Positions 1 to 8,468 of a stretch of DNA of 20,249 bases are shown one piece after another. The notes under the pieces were generated by a model. It was not told the origin of the DNA. It was given only the letters and a program-made list of their open reading frames with translations, and did no database searches. The stretch lies in the NCBI RefSeq assembly GCF_024684275.1, contig NZ_JAIKXF010000077.1, positions 1-20,249 of the forward strand. The letters are read 5' to 3'. Positions within the stretch are counted from its first letter, which is position 1, and each line of letters begins with the position of its first letter. The position numbers and the translations under genes are program-made. This stretch comes from Ruminococcus sp. (lineage in GTDB: Bacteria > Bacillota_A > Clostridia > Oscillospirales > Ruminococcaceae).

Positions 1-123
1 ACCGATCTTGTGGTTTACACCTGTATAGAAAAGGATACGCTCTGTGGTAGTGGTCTTACCTGCGTCAATGTGGGCCATTATGCCGATATTTCTTGTATTT
101 TCAAGTGAACAATCTCTTGACAT
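1..123 (-). CDS. fusA: Elongation factor G, N-terminal fragment
   Basis: Only the first 41 codons lie in the window; the gene runs off the left edge. The product is the GTPase that drives translocation on the ribosome. The visible N-terminus contains the G1/P-loop [15 protein letters not shown] (residues 17-31), diagnostic of EF-G within the translational GTPases. The start is the ATG at 123-121, preceded by AAAGGAG. It follows rpsG by 24 nt, so it is the third gene of the str operon (rpsL-rpsG-fusA) and is probably cotranscribed from the promoter upstream of rpsL. Nothing unusual is visible in the fragment. Confidence 0.95.
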   Translation of the reverse strand, partial: MSRDCSLENTRNIGIMAHIDAGKTTTTERILFYTGVNHKIG

Positions 124-147
124 AATTTACTCCTTTTACAAAGACGC

Positions 148-618
148 TTACCAGCGGTAGTGAGCAAACGCCTTGTTTGCCTCTGCCATCTTGTGAGTAT
201 CGTCACGCTTCTTGCAGGCACCGCCTGTGCCGTTGAGAGCGTCGAGTATCTCACCTGCGAGTCTTTCCTTCATAGTCTTCTCGTTTCTCTCTCTGGAATA
301 CTTTGTGATCCAGCGGAGACCGAGAGTCTGACGTCTTTCGGGACGAACTTCCATAGGAACCTGGTAAGTAGCACCACCGAGACGGCGAGCCTTTACCTCA
401 AGCTCAGGCATGATATTTTCCATAGCCTGCTGGAACACCTCAAGAGCGTCCTTGCCTGTCTTTTCAGCTACGATCTCAAATGCACCGTAAACTATTTTCT
501 GCGCTACGCCCTTCTTACCGTCTAACATGATATTGTTGATCAGACGTGTAACGAGCTTTGAATTGTATACAGGATCCTGTAATACATCACGCTTTGCGAT
601 TTTACCTCTTCTTGGCAT
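148..618 (-). CDS. rpsG: 30S ribosomal protein S7
   Basis: A complete 156-residue S7, the usual bacterial length. S7 binds the 3' major domain of 16S rRNA and starts assembly of the 30S head. The N-terminus [11 protein letters not shown], the central [20 protein letters not shown] (about residues 77-96) and the C-terminal AHYRW are family signatures. The start is set by GGAGGG about 8 nt upstream of the ATG. It is the second gene of the str operon, separated from rpsL by an unusually long 226-nt gap that can fold (see 661-832) and from fusA by 24 nt. In E. coli, S7 represses translation by binding the rpsL-rpsG intercistronic RNA. Whether that happens here is inference. Confidence 0.98.
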   Translation of the reverse strand: MPRRGKIAKRDVLQDPVYNSKLVTRLINNIMLDGKKGVAQKIVYGAFEIVAEKTGKDALEVFQQAMENIMPELEVKARRLGGATYQVPMEVRPERRQTLGLRWITKYSRERNEKTMKERLAGEILDALNGTGGACKKRDDTHKMAEANKAFAHYRW

Positions 619-660
619 TTTCGCTTCCCTCCTTCATATAGATTAATGAATTCATAGGTA

Positions 661-832
661 CTCAAACCTTGTCGGTTACTGCCTAATCGGCATTGCTTCG
701 CCGACAGGTGTGTCAGGAGCCAATGCAGAGGATCAATCGAACTTATCTATATGATCTCCGCATTACCCTGCGGTAGTAGTTATCCTATATTAATGAATGA
801 ACGGCATTATTTATACAGTCAGCCGCTGACTG
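661..832 (-). promoter_or_regulatory. Structured rpsL-rpsG intercistronic RNA, candidate S7 autoregulatory site
   Basis: Read on the minus strand, the 226-nt gap holds several inverted repeats. A CAGTCAGC/GCTGACTG hairpin (832-816) lies 12 nt after the rpsL stop. A ccgca/tgcgg hairpin (773-758) competes with a larger stem, gcggagatca against tgatcctctgc (761-752 with 735-725, one bulge and one G-U). Near rpsG, cctgtcgg can pair with ccgacaagg, while tcggc inside it can instead pair with gccga; these pairings exclude each other. There is no U-tract after the first hairpin, so it is not a clear terminator. The position matches the S7 repressor site of E. coli, but no known consensus is recognised. 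Confidence 0.45.
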
Positions 833-844
833 ACGAGAAGTATC

Positions 845-1261
845 TTACTTCTGCTTAGGCTTCTTTGCACCGTACTTGGAACGAGCCTGATTACGGTTAG
901 CAACGCCCTGAGCATCAAGAGTACCTCTGATGATGTGGTAACGCACACCAGGGAGATCCTTAACACGTCCGCCTCTGATAAGAACGACGCTGTGCTCCTG
1001 AAGGTTATGACCGATACCAGGAATGTAAGAAGTTACCTCATAGCCGTTTGTGAGCTTAACTCTGGCGATCTTTCTCATAGCTGAGTTAGGCTTCTTAGGT
1101 GTAGCTGTTCTTACAGCTGTGCAAACGCCTCTCTTCTGAGGTGAGCTGAGGTCGATCTGAGTCTTCTTCTTAGCATTGTAGCCCTTCTGGAGAGCAGGAG
1201 CTGTAGACTTTGTCTCGAGATCCTTTCTTCCCTTACGTACGAGCTGGTTAAATGTAGGCAT
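845..1261 (-). CDS. rpsL: 30S ribosomal protein S12
   Basis: A complete 138-residue S12, the decoding-centre protein of the small subunit. The long form typical of Gram-positive bacteria is seen, with the extra segment near residues 28-42. TPKKPNSA (residues 54-61) and [12 protein letters not shown] (98-109) are present with the lysines corresponding to E. coli K42/K43 and K87/K88. The usual streptomycin-resistance substitutions are therefore absent. The start is the ATG at 1261-1259, which has AAGGAGG just upstream; the reading frame stays open to 1360, but the extra N-terminus has no homology and would cover the promoter. It is the first gene of the str operon and has its own sigma-A promoter at 1331-1360. 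Confidence 0.98.
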   Translation of the reverse strand: MPTFNQLVRKGRKDLETKSTAPALQKGYNAKKKTQIDLSSPQKRGVCTAVRTATPKKPNSAMRKIARVKLTNGYEVTSYIPGIGHNLQEHSVVLIRGGRVKDLPGVRYHIIRGTLDAQGVANRNQARSKYGAKKPKQK

Positions 1262-1330
1262 ATTTTTCCTCCTTTTCATTAAATATTGTGCGCACACCCT
1301 GCAAAAGGGTATAGAATCCGCGCATTGATT

Positions 1331-1360
1331 ATTATACCCTAAAAAAGGGCGGCTTGTCAA
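1331..1360 (-). promoter_or_regulatory. Sigma-A promoter of the str operon
   Basis: TTGACA (1360-1355), an 18-nt spacer and TATAAT (1336-1331) match the sigma-70/A consensus perfectly in both hexamers. It lies about 70 nt upstream of the rpsL start. The spacer contains the 3' arm and T6 run of the terminator of the preceding gene, so the two signals overlap. Confidence 0.85.
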
Positions 1361-1383
1361 GGGGATACCTTAAAAAGCCGTCC
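1341..1383 (-). terminator. Terminator behind the 950-residue dockerin gene, overlapping the rpsL promoter
   Basis: On the minus strand GGACGGCT (1383-1376) can pair with AGCCGCCC (1354-1347), with one mismatch, and is followed directly by TTTTTT (1346-1341). The 21-nt loop contains the rpsL -35 box. The large loop makes it weaker than the other terminators in the window. Confidence 0.5.
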
Positions 1384-1447
1384 TTTTTGATTATTTTTCG
1401 TTATTTTTCCTATTATTGTCTGTTATTTCTCAGTTGAGACTTAGCTA

Positions 1448-4300
1448 TTATTTCAGCCATTCCCTCATATCAGCGATAGTTCCGCCGCTTCCGCGGTAAG
1501 CATAATAGGAAAGAACTATAGAAGCGTCCACTGCATTCACCTTTCCGTTAAAGTCCGCATCAGCCGCTTCTTTCTTCTGAGGATCAAAGCTTGGCTTGTG
1601 ACCTGTAGAGGTGCTTGCGTACTCAGAGAGGATATAGCTTGCGTCTATAGCGTTGACCTTTCCGTCGTTATCCACGTCGCCCAGCCTTACCTTAGGGGGC
1701 TGAGGTACTGTTGTGGTTGTAACGGGAGCTGTTGTTGTGGTTGTCGTTGTCAGCCTTGTGGAAGTTGTAGTGGTCCTCGGCTTTGTAGTGGTGGTAGTTC
1801 TTGGCTTTGTTGTAGTTGAAGTAGTTGTGGTCGTAGTGGTAGTTGTAGTAGTTGTAGTAGTAGTTGTTGTAGTAGTCGTCGTTGTTGATGTAGCTTTTGT
1901 TGTAGTTGTAGTTGTAGTTGTAGTTGTTGTCGTAGTTGTAGTAGTGGTAGTTGTTGTTGTCGTTGTAATAATTACAGGTCTATACTCAATAAAGAATGTG
2001 TGAGAGTCTGAAACATCCTTACCAAGCTCATAATTATAGGTTGCAACTGTAACGGTTATGCGCTGACGTCCCGCTCTGTTCCTGTCTATATCCATTACAG
2101 AATATCCGTATCCATAGGGCAGTTCCAGAATGGACTGATTCCAGAGAAGCTGATGTCTTTCGCCGTTCTCCTCGATACGCCACAGATTTATCCTCATTCC
2201 TGCCAGTTCTATATTGTTGTCGAACTGGTTATACTCAAGCTTGTAAGGATTCTCGGTTATCTCCATTTCAATGCTGAAATCAGCAGGCTTTGCTGTGGTA
2301 GTCGTTGTTTCCGTCGTAGCTGCAGTCGTTGTCGTCGTGGTGGTCGTAGTTGTTGCTTTCTCAACTCTTACCTCAAAGTCCGCAGAGGCTGTCACCCACT
2401 CACCTGCTTCTTCATTATACACCTTATAATTGAGCTTCAGACGCTGAGGACCTATCCTGTTGCTGTCGTAATCCCTTACCTCGTACTTTTCCGGGAATGC
2501 AATGACCTCTTCATTCCTGTTGATGAGCTCCTCATTCCCGCCGTAGGTATGGTAAACGTTTACTCTCAGTCCTGCAAGCTGAAGCTGCTCGCCGACGGTG
2601 TATACTATTTTATAAGGAAGCTCCATTACCTCAACTCTTGCAGTGAATCTGTTATTCTTAACTGTCGTTGTGGTTGTCGTCTGCTCCTCAACAGTTGTGG
2701 AAGTTGTTATAACAGGAGGATTTACCTCTACCCTGAACTCTGCATAGGCAATGGAATCCTGATAGTAATAGCTTACGGATATAGTCTGAGCCCCTGCTTT
2801 AAGGCTGTCGAAGTCAGACTTTACGATATTCACGCGGTTTCTTCTGTATGAAGCCTCGTTCATTGCAAGAGGTTCAAGAACCGTGTCCTTATAGCTTCCG
2901 TCGCTGTAAAACTCCCTGTATGAGCGCAGCACCGTACCGCCGCTGAGGTCAAGCTCGTCGCCGATGGTATATGTAGTCTTATAGGGCAGACTGCCAATAT
3001 CCAGCTTTGCACTTACACTGACAACATAAGGCTCTGTTGTGGTAGTCTGTGTGGTAGTTGGAGTTGTGGTAGTAGTGGTTGTTGTAGTCAGCTCCGTGGT
3101 AGTGGTCTCGGTGGTAGTAGTCGTTGTAACGGGCTCTCTCACCTCCACCTCAAAATCCGTTGAAGCTATAGAGTCATTATAATAATACATCACAGAAATA
3201 GTGCAGACTCCTGCCCTGCTGCTGTCAAAATCAGACTTGCTGATGTTGATATGGTTCATTCTGTAGGAGGCGTTCTTCATCTCCACAGGCCCAAGCACCG
3301 TATCACGATAACTGCCGTCGCTGTAGAATTCTCTGTAGGATCGCAGCAGCACACCGCCGCTGAGGTCAAGCTCCTCGCCTACTGTATAGACAGTCTTTGT
3401 GGGGTAGCTGCCGATGTCGATCTTTGCGCTTACGCTGACCACATACGGTAATGTAGTAGTTGTAGTTGAGGTAGTAGTCGGTGTTGTAGTTGTAGTTGTT
3501 GTGGTGGTCGTCGTTGTGGTTGTAGTAGTGGTAGTTGTTGTCTTTTTTGTGGTAGTTGTAGTCTTTTTGGTAGTAGTTGTGGTCTTTTGAGTAGTAGTGG
3601 CAGTAGTCGGCTTTGCGGTAGTTGTTGTAGTCTTGGGCTGAGGCACCGTAGTTGCAGGTGCATTGCCAAGAGAAATGAAATTATAGCCGCAGCTTGAAGC
3701 ATATGACTCTGCCGCCGAGCCCTTATAGCCGCTGATAGAACCGCCGTATGAAGACTGCCCTATAGAAGCACTGTTGCAGATAGTAGCCTTTCCTCCGACG
3801 ATACGGCAGTTAGCATTGCGTATGGTCACATTTCTCAGCGAGGAACAGCTGTTGAAAGAATTCAATCCTATGGTCGTCACAGACGCAGGCAGATCTATAC
3901 TACCGAGACTTCCGCAGCCCTCAAAGGCGCTCATGCCAATGGTGTCCACGGTGTTCGGGAGCTTTACCGATGAAAGTCCCGACAAATAGGCAAAAGCACA
4001 GGCGCCAACTGTCGTTATGCCATCTCCTATCTCGACTGTATTCACTCTGTTTTCAAACTTTGCCCACGGTGTATATATAGGGCTTTCCCAACCGCCTATG
4101 CTTCCTGTACCTGTAATGGTAAGCTTGCTGCCGTCAAGTTTCCACTCCGCGCTGACGCCGCATTTTCCCGATTCCGCCACAGTAGCTTCTTCCAATATGT
4201 TCATCTGCGGGGTTACTGCGAGTGCAGCGGTAACGGGAGCAGAAACACCTGCGGATATTCCCGTTATTGCCGCCATAATAACAGCCAGTAGTTTCTTCAT
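1448..4300 (-). CDS. Secreted BspA-type LRR protein with four Ig-like modules, Thr linkers and a dockerin
   Basis: A 950-residue exported modular protein with no recognisable enzyme domain. In order: signal peptide (about 1-28), W-containing BspA lead-in EWKLDGSKLTITGTG (about 52-66), LRR_5/BspA-type repeats (about 90-170), Thr linker (about 216-286), and four Big_3-like Ig modules (about 287-386, 427-524, 549-648, 671-772). Modules 1 and 2 share PYKTTYTIGDELDLSGG-type sequence. Shorter Thr linkers separate the modules, and one very long, almost pure Thr tract spans about 776-870. A type I dockerin (872-950) has two calcium loops, DVDNDGKVNAIDAS and DADFNGKVNAVDAS. Dockerins bind cohesins, so the protein is probably displayed on a cellulosome scaffold or cell surface; the LRR and Ig modules suggest binding or adhesion. 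The start has GGAGAGA upstream. It lies 31 nt after a shorter paralogue, so the two probably form an operon. The exact ligand cannot be inferred. Confidence 0.9.
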   Translation of the reverse strand: MKKLLAVIMAAITGISAGVSAPVTAALAVTPQMNILEEATVAESGKCGVSAEWKLDGSKLTITGTGSIGGWESPIYTPWAKFENRVNTVEIGDGITTVGACAFAYLSGLSSVKLPNTVDTIGMSAFEGCGSLGSIDLPASVTTIGLNSFNSCSSLRNVTIRNANCRIVGGKATICNSASIGQSSYGGSISGYKGSAAESYASSCGYNFISLGNAPATTVPQPKTTTTTAKPTTATTTQKTTTTTKKTTTTTKKTTTTTTTTTTTTTTTTTTTTPTTTSTTTTTLPYVVSVSAKIDIGSYPTKTVYTVGEELDLSGGVLLRSYREFYSDGSYRDTVLGPVEMKNASYRMNHINISKSDFDSSRAGVCTISVMYYYNDSIASTDFEVEVREPVTTTTTTETTTTELTTTTTTTTTPTTTQTTTTEPYVVSVSAKLDIGSLPYKTTYTIGDELDLSGGTVLRSYREFYSDGSYKDTVLEPLAMNEASYRRNRVNIVKSDFDSLKAGAQTISVSYYYQDSIAYAEFRVEVNPPVITTSTTVEEQTTTTTTVKNNRFTARVEVMELPYKIVYTVGEQLQLAGLRVNVYHTYGGNEELINRNEEVIAFPEKYEVRDYDSNRIGPQRLKLNYKVYNEEAGEWVTASADFEVRVEKATTTTTTTTTTAATTETTTTTAKPADFSIEMEITENPYKLEYNQFDNNIELAGMRINLWRIEENGERHQLLWNQSILELPYGYGYSVMDIDRNRAGRQRITVTVATYNYELGKDVSDSHTFFIEYRPVIITTTTTTTTTTTTTTTTTTTTTTTKATSTTTTTTTTTTTTTTTTTTTTTTSTTTKPRTTTTTKPRTTTTSTRLTTTTTTTAPVTTTTVPQPPKVRLGDVDNDGKVNAIDASYILSEYASTSTGHKPSFDPQKKEAADADFNGKVNAVDASIVLSYYAYRGSGGTIADMREWLK

Positions 4301-4331
4301 CTGTATCTCTCCATTTCAGCAGTAATTTGTA

Positions 4332-5573
4332 TCACTGTTTCTTCATGTAGTCCTCAAATACGTCCTTATCACCTGTGCTTGTAGAGGTATAAGCGTAATA
4401 GGAGAGAATGTACGATGCGTCGATAGCGTTTACAGCGCCGTTCTTATCGGCATCTGCGGCAACCTTCTGCTCTGCATCAAGCTCAGACTGCTTATTGGTG
4501 GAGTTGTTTGCATATTCTGTGAGTACATAGCTTGCGTCAACAGCGTTTACCATGCCGTTTCTGTCAACATCGCCCAGATAATTCACAACAGGCACACTGA
4601 CAGTGAGCTTGCAGGTATTGTGTCCGCCGCTGCTGCTGTAGAAAGTTATATCCACAGTACCTGCACCAACGCCCTTTATCTGATTGTTCTCGATAACAGC
4701 AATTGATGTATCCGCTGACTCGATACGGTCAAGAGGCCAGCCATCGGTGTAGTAATGTGCATACTCACCCACATAAATACTCGGAGTGTCAATGAAGAAG
4801 CTTGTGGGTATCTGATTTATTGTGGTAGTAGTGACAGCGGTAGTCGTTGCGGAAGTTGCAGTAGTCGTTGAAGTTGTGGTCGATGTTGATGTTGTAGTGG
4901 TAGTGGTAGTAGTTGTGGTAGTTGTGGTAGTCTCGTTATCCTTCAGCTCCTCAAAGCGGTAGCCCTTTTCCTCACAGAATGATTCTGCCGAAGAACCGCG
5001 GTATCCTACGATAACGCCGCTGTACTTACCCGAACTTTTTGACGTATCATTGCTTATGGTATCCATACCGCCCACGATACGGCAGTTCCTGTTGCGGATG
5101 ATAACTCTTTTCAGATTAGGACAGTCTCTTAACGCACTAAGACCTATGGTCTCTACTCCGCTTGGTATATCTATGACTTCAAGCTTTGCGCAGCCCTCAA
5201 AACTGCTCATTCCCAAAGCTGTAAGGCTTTGTGGGAGCTTTACCGATACGAGAGATTGAGCATACGCTAACGCACAAGCACCTACAGATGTTATACCTTC
5301 ACCTATCTCGACAGAGGTTATCTGATCGGCTATTTTTGACCATGGCAAGCGCTCAGGCGATTCCCAGTTACCCATTTTGCCCGTTCCCGATATAGTAAGC
5401 TTTCCACCTTCATACTTCCATTCTGCTGAGTCTCCGCACTTGCCTCCTTCAGCAACTCTGACATCCTGAGCGGATATACCTCCGATATCAGGGGATACCG
5501 CACATACATTTACAGCCGATACAGTTCCTGCGCATATAGCAGCTGAAAGTGCTGCTGCAATCAATTTTTTCAT
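4332..5573 (-). CDS. Secreted BspA-type LRR protein with Thr linker, Big_2-like module and dockerin
   Basis: A 413-residue paralogue of the next gene downstream. In order: signal peptide (about 1-25), CGDSAEWKYEGGKLTISGTG lead-in (46-65), BspA/LRR_5 repeats (about 88-165), a CRIVGG segment shared with the paralogue (164-169), Thr/Ser linker (214-252), and one bacterial Ig-like module of Big_2 type (about 256-330, with SADTSIAV and IKGVGAGTVDIT). A type I dockerin (332-413) has calcium loops starting at D335 and D374. Strong GGGAGGA precedes the ATG. No catalytic domain is seen, so a structural, adhesive or carbohydrate-binding part in a cellulosome-like complex is the best guess. It is first in a two-gene unit and sits behind the trkH terminator. 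No clear promoter is visible in the 78-nt gap, which is AT-rich. Confidence 0.9.
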   Translation of the reverse strand: MKKLIAAALSAAICAGTVSAVNVCAVSPDIGGISAQDVRVAEGGKCGDSAEWKYEGGKLTISGTGKMGNWESPERLPWSKIADQITSVEIGEGITSVGACALAYAQSLVSVKLPQSLTALGMSSFEGCAKLEVIDIPSGVETIGLSALRDCPNLKRVIIRNRNCRIVGGMDTISNDTSKSSGKYSGVIVGYRGSSAESFCEEKGYRFEELKDNETTTTTTTTTTTTTTSTSTTTSTTTATSATTTAVTTTTINQIPTSFFIDTPSIYVGEYAHYYTDGWPLDRIESADTSIAVIENNQIKGVGAGTVDITFYSSSGGHNTCKLTVSVPVVNYLGDVDRNGMVNAVDASYVLTEYANNSTNKQSELDAEQKVAADADKNGAVNAIDASYILSYYAYTSTSTGDKDVFEDYMKKQ

Positions 5574-5607
5574 GTTAAATTCCTCCCATTTTAATATTTT
5601 TAAGTTT

Positions 5608-5646
5608 ATATAATAAATAACAGCGGAACGTCCCCACGCTCCGCTG
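5608..5646 (-). terminator. Terminator downstream of trkH
   Basis: A 10-bp stem CAGCGGAGCG/CGTTCCGCTG (5646-5637 with 5630-5621, one G-U pair, loop TGGGGA) begins 5 nt past the trkH stop codon. It is followed by the U-rich stretch TTATTTATTATA. The tail is interrupted by A residues, so termination may be partial. Confidence 0.6.
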
Positions 5647-5651
5647 CATTA

Positions 5652-7088
5652 TCATCTTCTTCTCGGAACAAACAGCATTATCAGCGGATATATCTCAAGA
5701 CGACCGAGAAGCATATCAAAGCATAATACTACCTTTGAGAATGCATTCAGTCCGCCCAGATTTCCCGCAGGGCCGAATCTTCCGACACCGAATCCGATGT
5801 TGTTCATACAGGTTATTACCGCAGAGGCAGATTCTTCTATAGTAAAGCCGTTAAGTGTTACCAGCAGGACTGAGATACACATGAGCATTATAAACAGTAT
5901 AAGGTAATTGCTCACGCCGCGCACTACGTCCTTTTCAACAGGCTTGCCGTCCATTTTGACAGTAGACACTGCACGGGGATTTGTGATGTATTTCAGTTCC
6001 TTGATGCCTGTTTTTATAAGTATCATTATACGGGATACCTTCATACCGCCTCCTGTTGAGCCTGCGCAGGAGCCCACGAACATGAGCAGCAGCAGCAGTG
6101 TCTGCGAGAATACAGGCCATTGTGCCGTATCAGTAGTGGAAAATCCTGCCGAGGTTATGGTAGAAGCCACCATAAAGAAAGTATGTCTGAGAGTATCTCC
6201 GACTCCGTCATAAAGCTTGTGTACATTTACGGCGATAATAGCTGTAGCGGCTATTATAACACCGAAATAAGTCCTTACCTCCTCATTTTTATAAGCCATC
6301 GAGAACTTTTTGATAAGAAGATAATAGTAAAGGTTGAAATTGACACCGAAAAGTATGATAAATGTGGCAATCACCATTTCGATGTAAACACTGTCATAGT
6401 GACCAATGCTGTCTCCCCATATGGAGAAGCCGCCTGTACCTGCTGATGAGCAGGCGTGTATCACTGCGTCATACAGCGGCATTCCGCCGAAAAGAAGCAT
6501 TATTGCCTCAGAAACGGTAAGTGTGATGTATATGCCGTAGAGAATACGTGCTGAAAAGCGTGATTTCGACACAAGACGTCCTACCTTCGGACCTGCACAC
6601 TCAGCCCTCATCATATGCATAGTACGAACATCGTTGCTGGACATGATAGCCAGCACGAACATGAGGACTCCCATACCGCCCAGCCAATGGGTAAAGGCTC
6701 GCCAGAAAAGGCATGACCGCGACATTGCCTCGACATCGGCAAGTATGGTCGCACCTGTGGTGGTAAAGCCCGAGACCGTTTCAAAGAGAGCACTGGGATA
6801 GTCAGGTATCTCTCCCGATATAACAAAGGGAAGAGCGCCTATGCACGACATGGTTATCCATGATGCCGCAACGCTGACAAAGCCCTCCATTGAATAGACC
6901 TGATTGTTTTTCGGTTTTATTATCGTAAAGCCGAAGCCTATTGCCATCGTTATGAGAAAAGGTATCCCAAAGGACGAGACTACGTGTTCTTCCCCATAAA
7001 TAAAGCCCACTATTATGGGAAGAAGCATGAAAAGTCCGACGACCTTCAGTATCTGTCCCATAATATAAGATATCATTCTGTAATTCAT
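5652..7088 (-). CDS. trkH: Potassium uptake protein TrkH, channel subunit
   Basis: A 478-residue integral membrane protein of the SKT family that conducts potassium as a homodimer gated by TrkA. The four pore-loop signatures are visible: TTTGAT (109-114), GTGGFS (217-222), TSAGFST (312-318) and NNIGFG (429-434). Each contains the filter glycine. The gate segment GSCAGSTGGGMK (339-350) and C-terminal LGRLEIYPL (461-469) are also typical. The start at 7088 is forced by an in-frame TAA just upstream. The only good Shine-Dalgarno (AAGGAG) overlaps the trkA stop codon and lies about 16 nt from the ATG, an unusually long spacing that may depend on coupled translation. It follows trkA by 21 nt in one operon. 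Confidence 0.95.
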   Translation of the reverse strand: MNYRMISYIMGQILKVVGLFMLLPIIVGFIYGEEHVVSSFGIPFLITMAIGFGFTIIKPKNNQVYSMEGFVSVAASWITMSCIGALPFVISGEIPDYPSALFETVSGFTTTGATILADVEAMSRSCLFWRAFTHWLGGMGVLMFVLAIMSSNDVRTMHMMRAECAGPKVGRLVSKSRFSARILYGIYITLTVSEAIMLLFGGMPLYDAVIHACSSAGTGGFSIWGDSIGHYDSVYIEMVIATFIILFGVNFNLYYYLLIKKFSMAYKNEEVRTYFGVIIAATAIIAVNVHKLYDGVGDTLRHTFFMVASTITSAGFSTTDTAQWPVFSQTLLLLLMFVGSCAGSTGGGMKVSRIMILIKTGIKELKYITNPRAVSTVKMDGKPVEKDVVRGVSNYLILFIMLMCISVLLVTLNGFTIEESASAVITCMNNIGFGVGRFGPAGNLGGLNAFSKVVLCFDMLLGRLEIYPLIMLFVPRRR

Positions 7089-7109
7089 AGTTTAATTGAT
7101 ATGCACTCC

Positions 7110-8468
7110 TTAGTCAAAGATATTGCTGAGGTCATGCATACCCTTAGTAGTGGTTATAACCACAACGCTGTCATTTACCTTCAGGCAGTCATCTCCCTTT
7201 GGTATAATGAGCTCATTGCCTCTTGCAATGCTTGCGATAAGTATGCCGCTTCTGAGATTGAGCTTTTTCAGCGGTACATCTACATACTCCTTCTTGTCGC
7301 GGACAATAAATTCGATAGCTTCAAGTCTGTCGTTCACAAGACGGTAAAGGGTCGTAACATTGTTTCCCTGAGAATTCTGTTTAGCACGGACATACTGGAG
7401 TATCTGATTCACCGTGATAGTTTTGGGCGAGATGATACTGTCAAGGTCGAGAGTGTCCGAAAGCTGCATGAGGGACATTCTGTTTACCTTTGTTACGACC
7501 TTGTCAACGCCGTTATTCTTGGCAAGGAGAGAGAGAAGGATATTCTCCTCGTCTATGCCTGTCAGGGTGACTACAGCGTCGGCGTCGTAAACGCGCTCCT
7601 CCTCAAGGATATCGTGGTCTGTACCGTCGGCACAGGATATATCCACCTTGTTGAGTCGGTCAGAGAGCTCAAGACAGCGCTCGCGGTCTATCTCGATTAT
7701 CTTGACCTTGACACCCATTTCGATAAGCTGCTGAGCAAGATGATAGGCAACTCGTCCGCCGCCGATGAGAACTGCGGATTTTACGCGCTTTTCGCGGTAA
7801 GCCGCACTTATGCTCTTAAAAAACTTGACCATATTGCTGTGAGAAGCGGTCATGTGTATCTTATCGCCTGCTCTGAGCACGAAATTTCCGTTAGGGATAG
7901 TCAGCTCATCGCCGCGCTGAACTGCGCAGATAAGGACATCAAGTCTCATACGCCTTGAAAGCTGGCTGAGAGCCACGCCGTCAAGGATACTGCCGCTGGT
8001 TATGCGTATCTCGGCAAGGTCAACTCTGCCCTTTGCAAAGGATTCTATATTGATAGCCTCGGGATAACGCAGCACCTTTGCTATTTCGTTTGCAGCGTTA
8101 TAATCGGGGTTTACCATCATACTGATGCCAAGCTCCTCACGCATGAATACCAGCTGTTTATCGAATTCGGGACTGCGGACACGGGCGATACAGTGACGTG
8201 CGCCCATTCTCTTTGCAATAAGGCATGATAAAATGTTTACCTCGTCAGATGTAGTGACTGCTATCAGGATATTTGCCTTTGAAACATTAGCTTCTTCAAG
8301 AACTTCGGTCTGAAGGCAGTTTCCGACGATACCCATTACGTCAAAATCATTTGTGGCAGCCTCAACAAGAGATTCCTTTTTATCAATTATGGTAACACTG
8401 TGTTCATCGCTGAGCACCTCAGCGAGAGCACTTCCCACCTTGCCGCAGCCTACGATTATAATCTCCAT
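7110..8468 (-). CDS. trkA: Trk system potassium uptake regulator TrkA
   Basis: A 452-residue cytosolic gating subunit with two tandem RCK units, each an RCK_N (NAD-binding Rossmann) plus RCK_C domain. This is the length of TrkA rather than the single-unit KtrA. The first nucleotide loop is VGCGKVGSA (6-14) with the acidic strand end IIDK (D29). The second is IGGGRVAYH (235-243) with D261. RCK_C regions fall at about 140-222 and 370-452. It binds NAD(H) and nucleotides and controls opening of TrkH, the next gene. GGAGG lies 5 nt before the ATG. It is transcribed from a consensus promoter at 8679-8707 through a long structured leader. Confidence 0.95.
   Translation of the reverse strand: MEIIIVGCGKVGSALAEVLSDEHSVTIIDKKESLVEAATNDFDVMGIVGNCLQTEVLEEANVSKANILIAVTTSDEVNILSCLIAKRMGARHCIARVRSPEFDKQLVFMREELGISMMVNPDYNAANEIAKVLRYPEAINIESFAKGRVDLAEIRITSGSILDGVALSQLSRRMRLDVLICAVQRGDELTIPNGNFVLRAGDKIHMTASHSNMVKFFKSISAAYREKRVKSAVLIGGGRVAYHLAQQLIEMGVKVKIIEIDRERCLELSDRLNKVDISCADGTDHDILEEERVYDADAVVTLTGIDEENILLSLLAKNNGVDKVVTKVNRMSLMQLSDTLDLDSIISPKTITVNQILQYVRAKQNSQGNNVTTLYRLVNDRLEAIEFIVRDKKEYVDVPLKKLNLRSGILIASIARGNELIIPKGDDCLKVNDSVVVITTTKGMHDLSNIFD

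Noticed and set aside
1262..1360. Longer rpsL reading frame starting at 1360
   Set aside because: The extra 33 residues have no S12 homology and cover the promoter; AAGGAGG sits directly before the ATG at 1261.
1713..2003. Antisense poly-valine frame
   Set aside because: It is the complement of the threonine-coding repeat of the dockerin protein, not a membrane protein.
1700..3655. Possible CRISPR array or VNTR in the GTTGTAGTAGTGGT-like repeats
   Set aside because: There are no constant repeats with unique spacers; the sequence is mixed threonine codons in a verified reading frame.
6984..7958. 324-codon open frame antisense to trkA and trkH
   Set aside because: It lies opposite two genes with full motif support, has no ribosome site and matches no known protein pattern; it is a codon-bias shadow.
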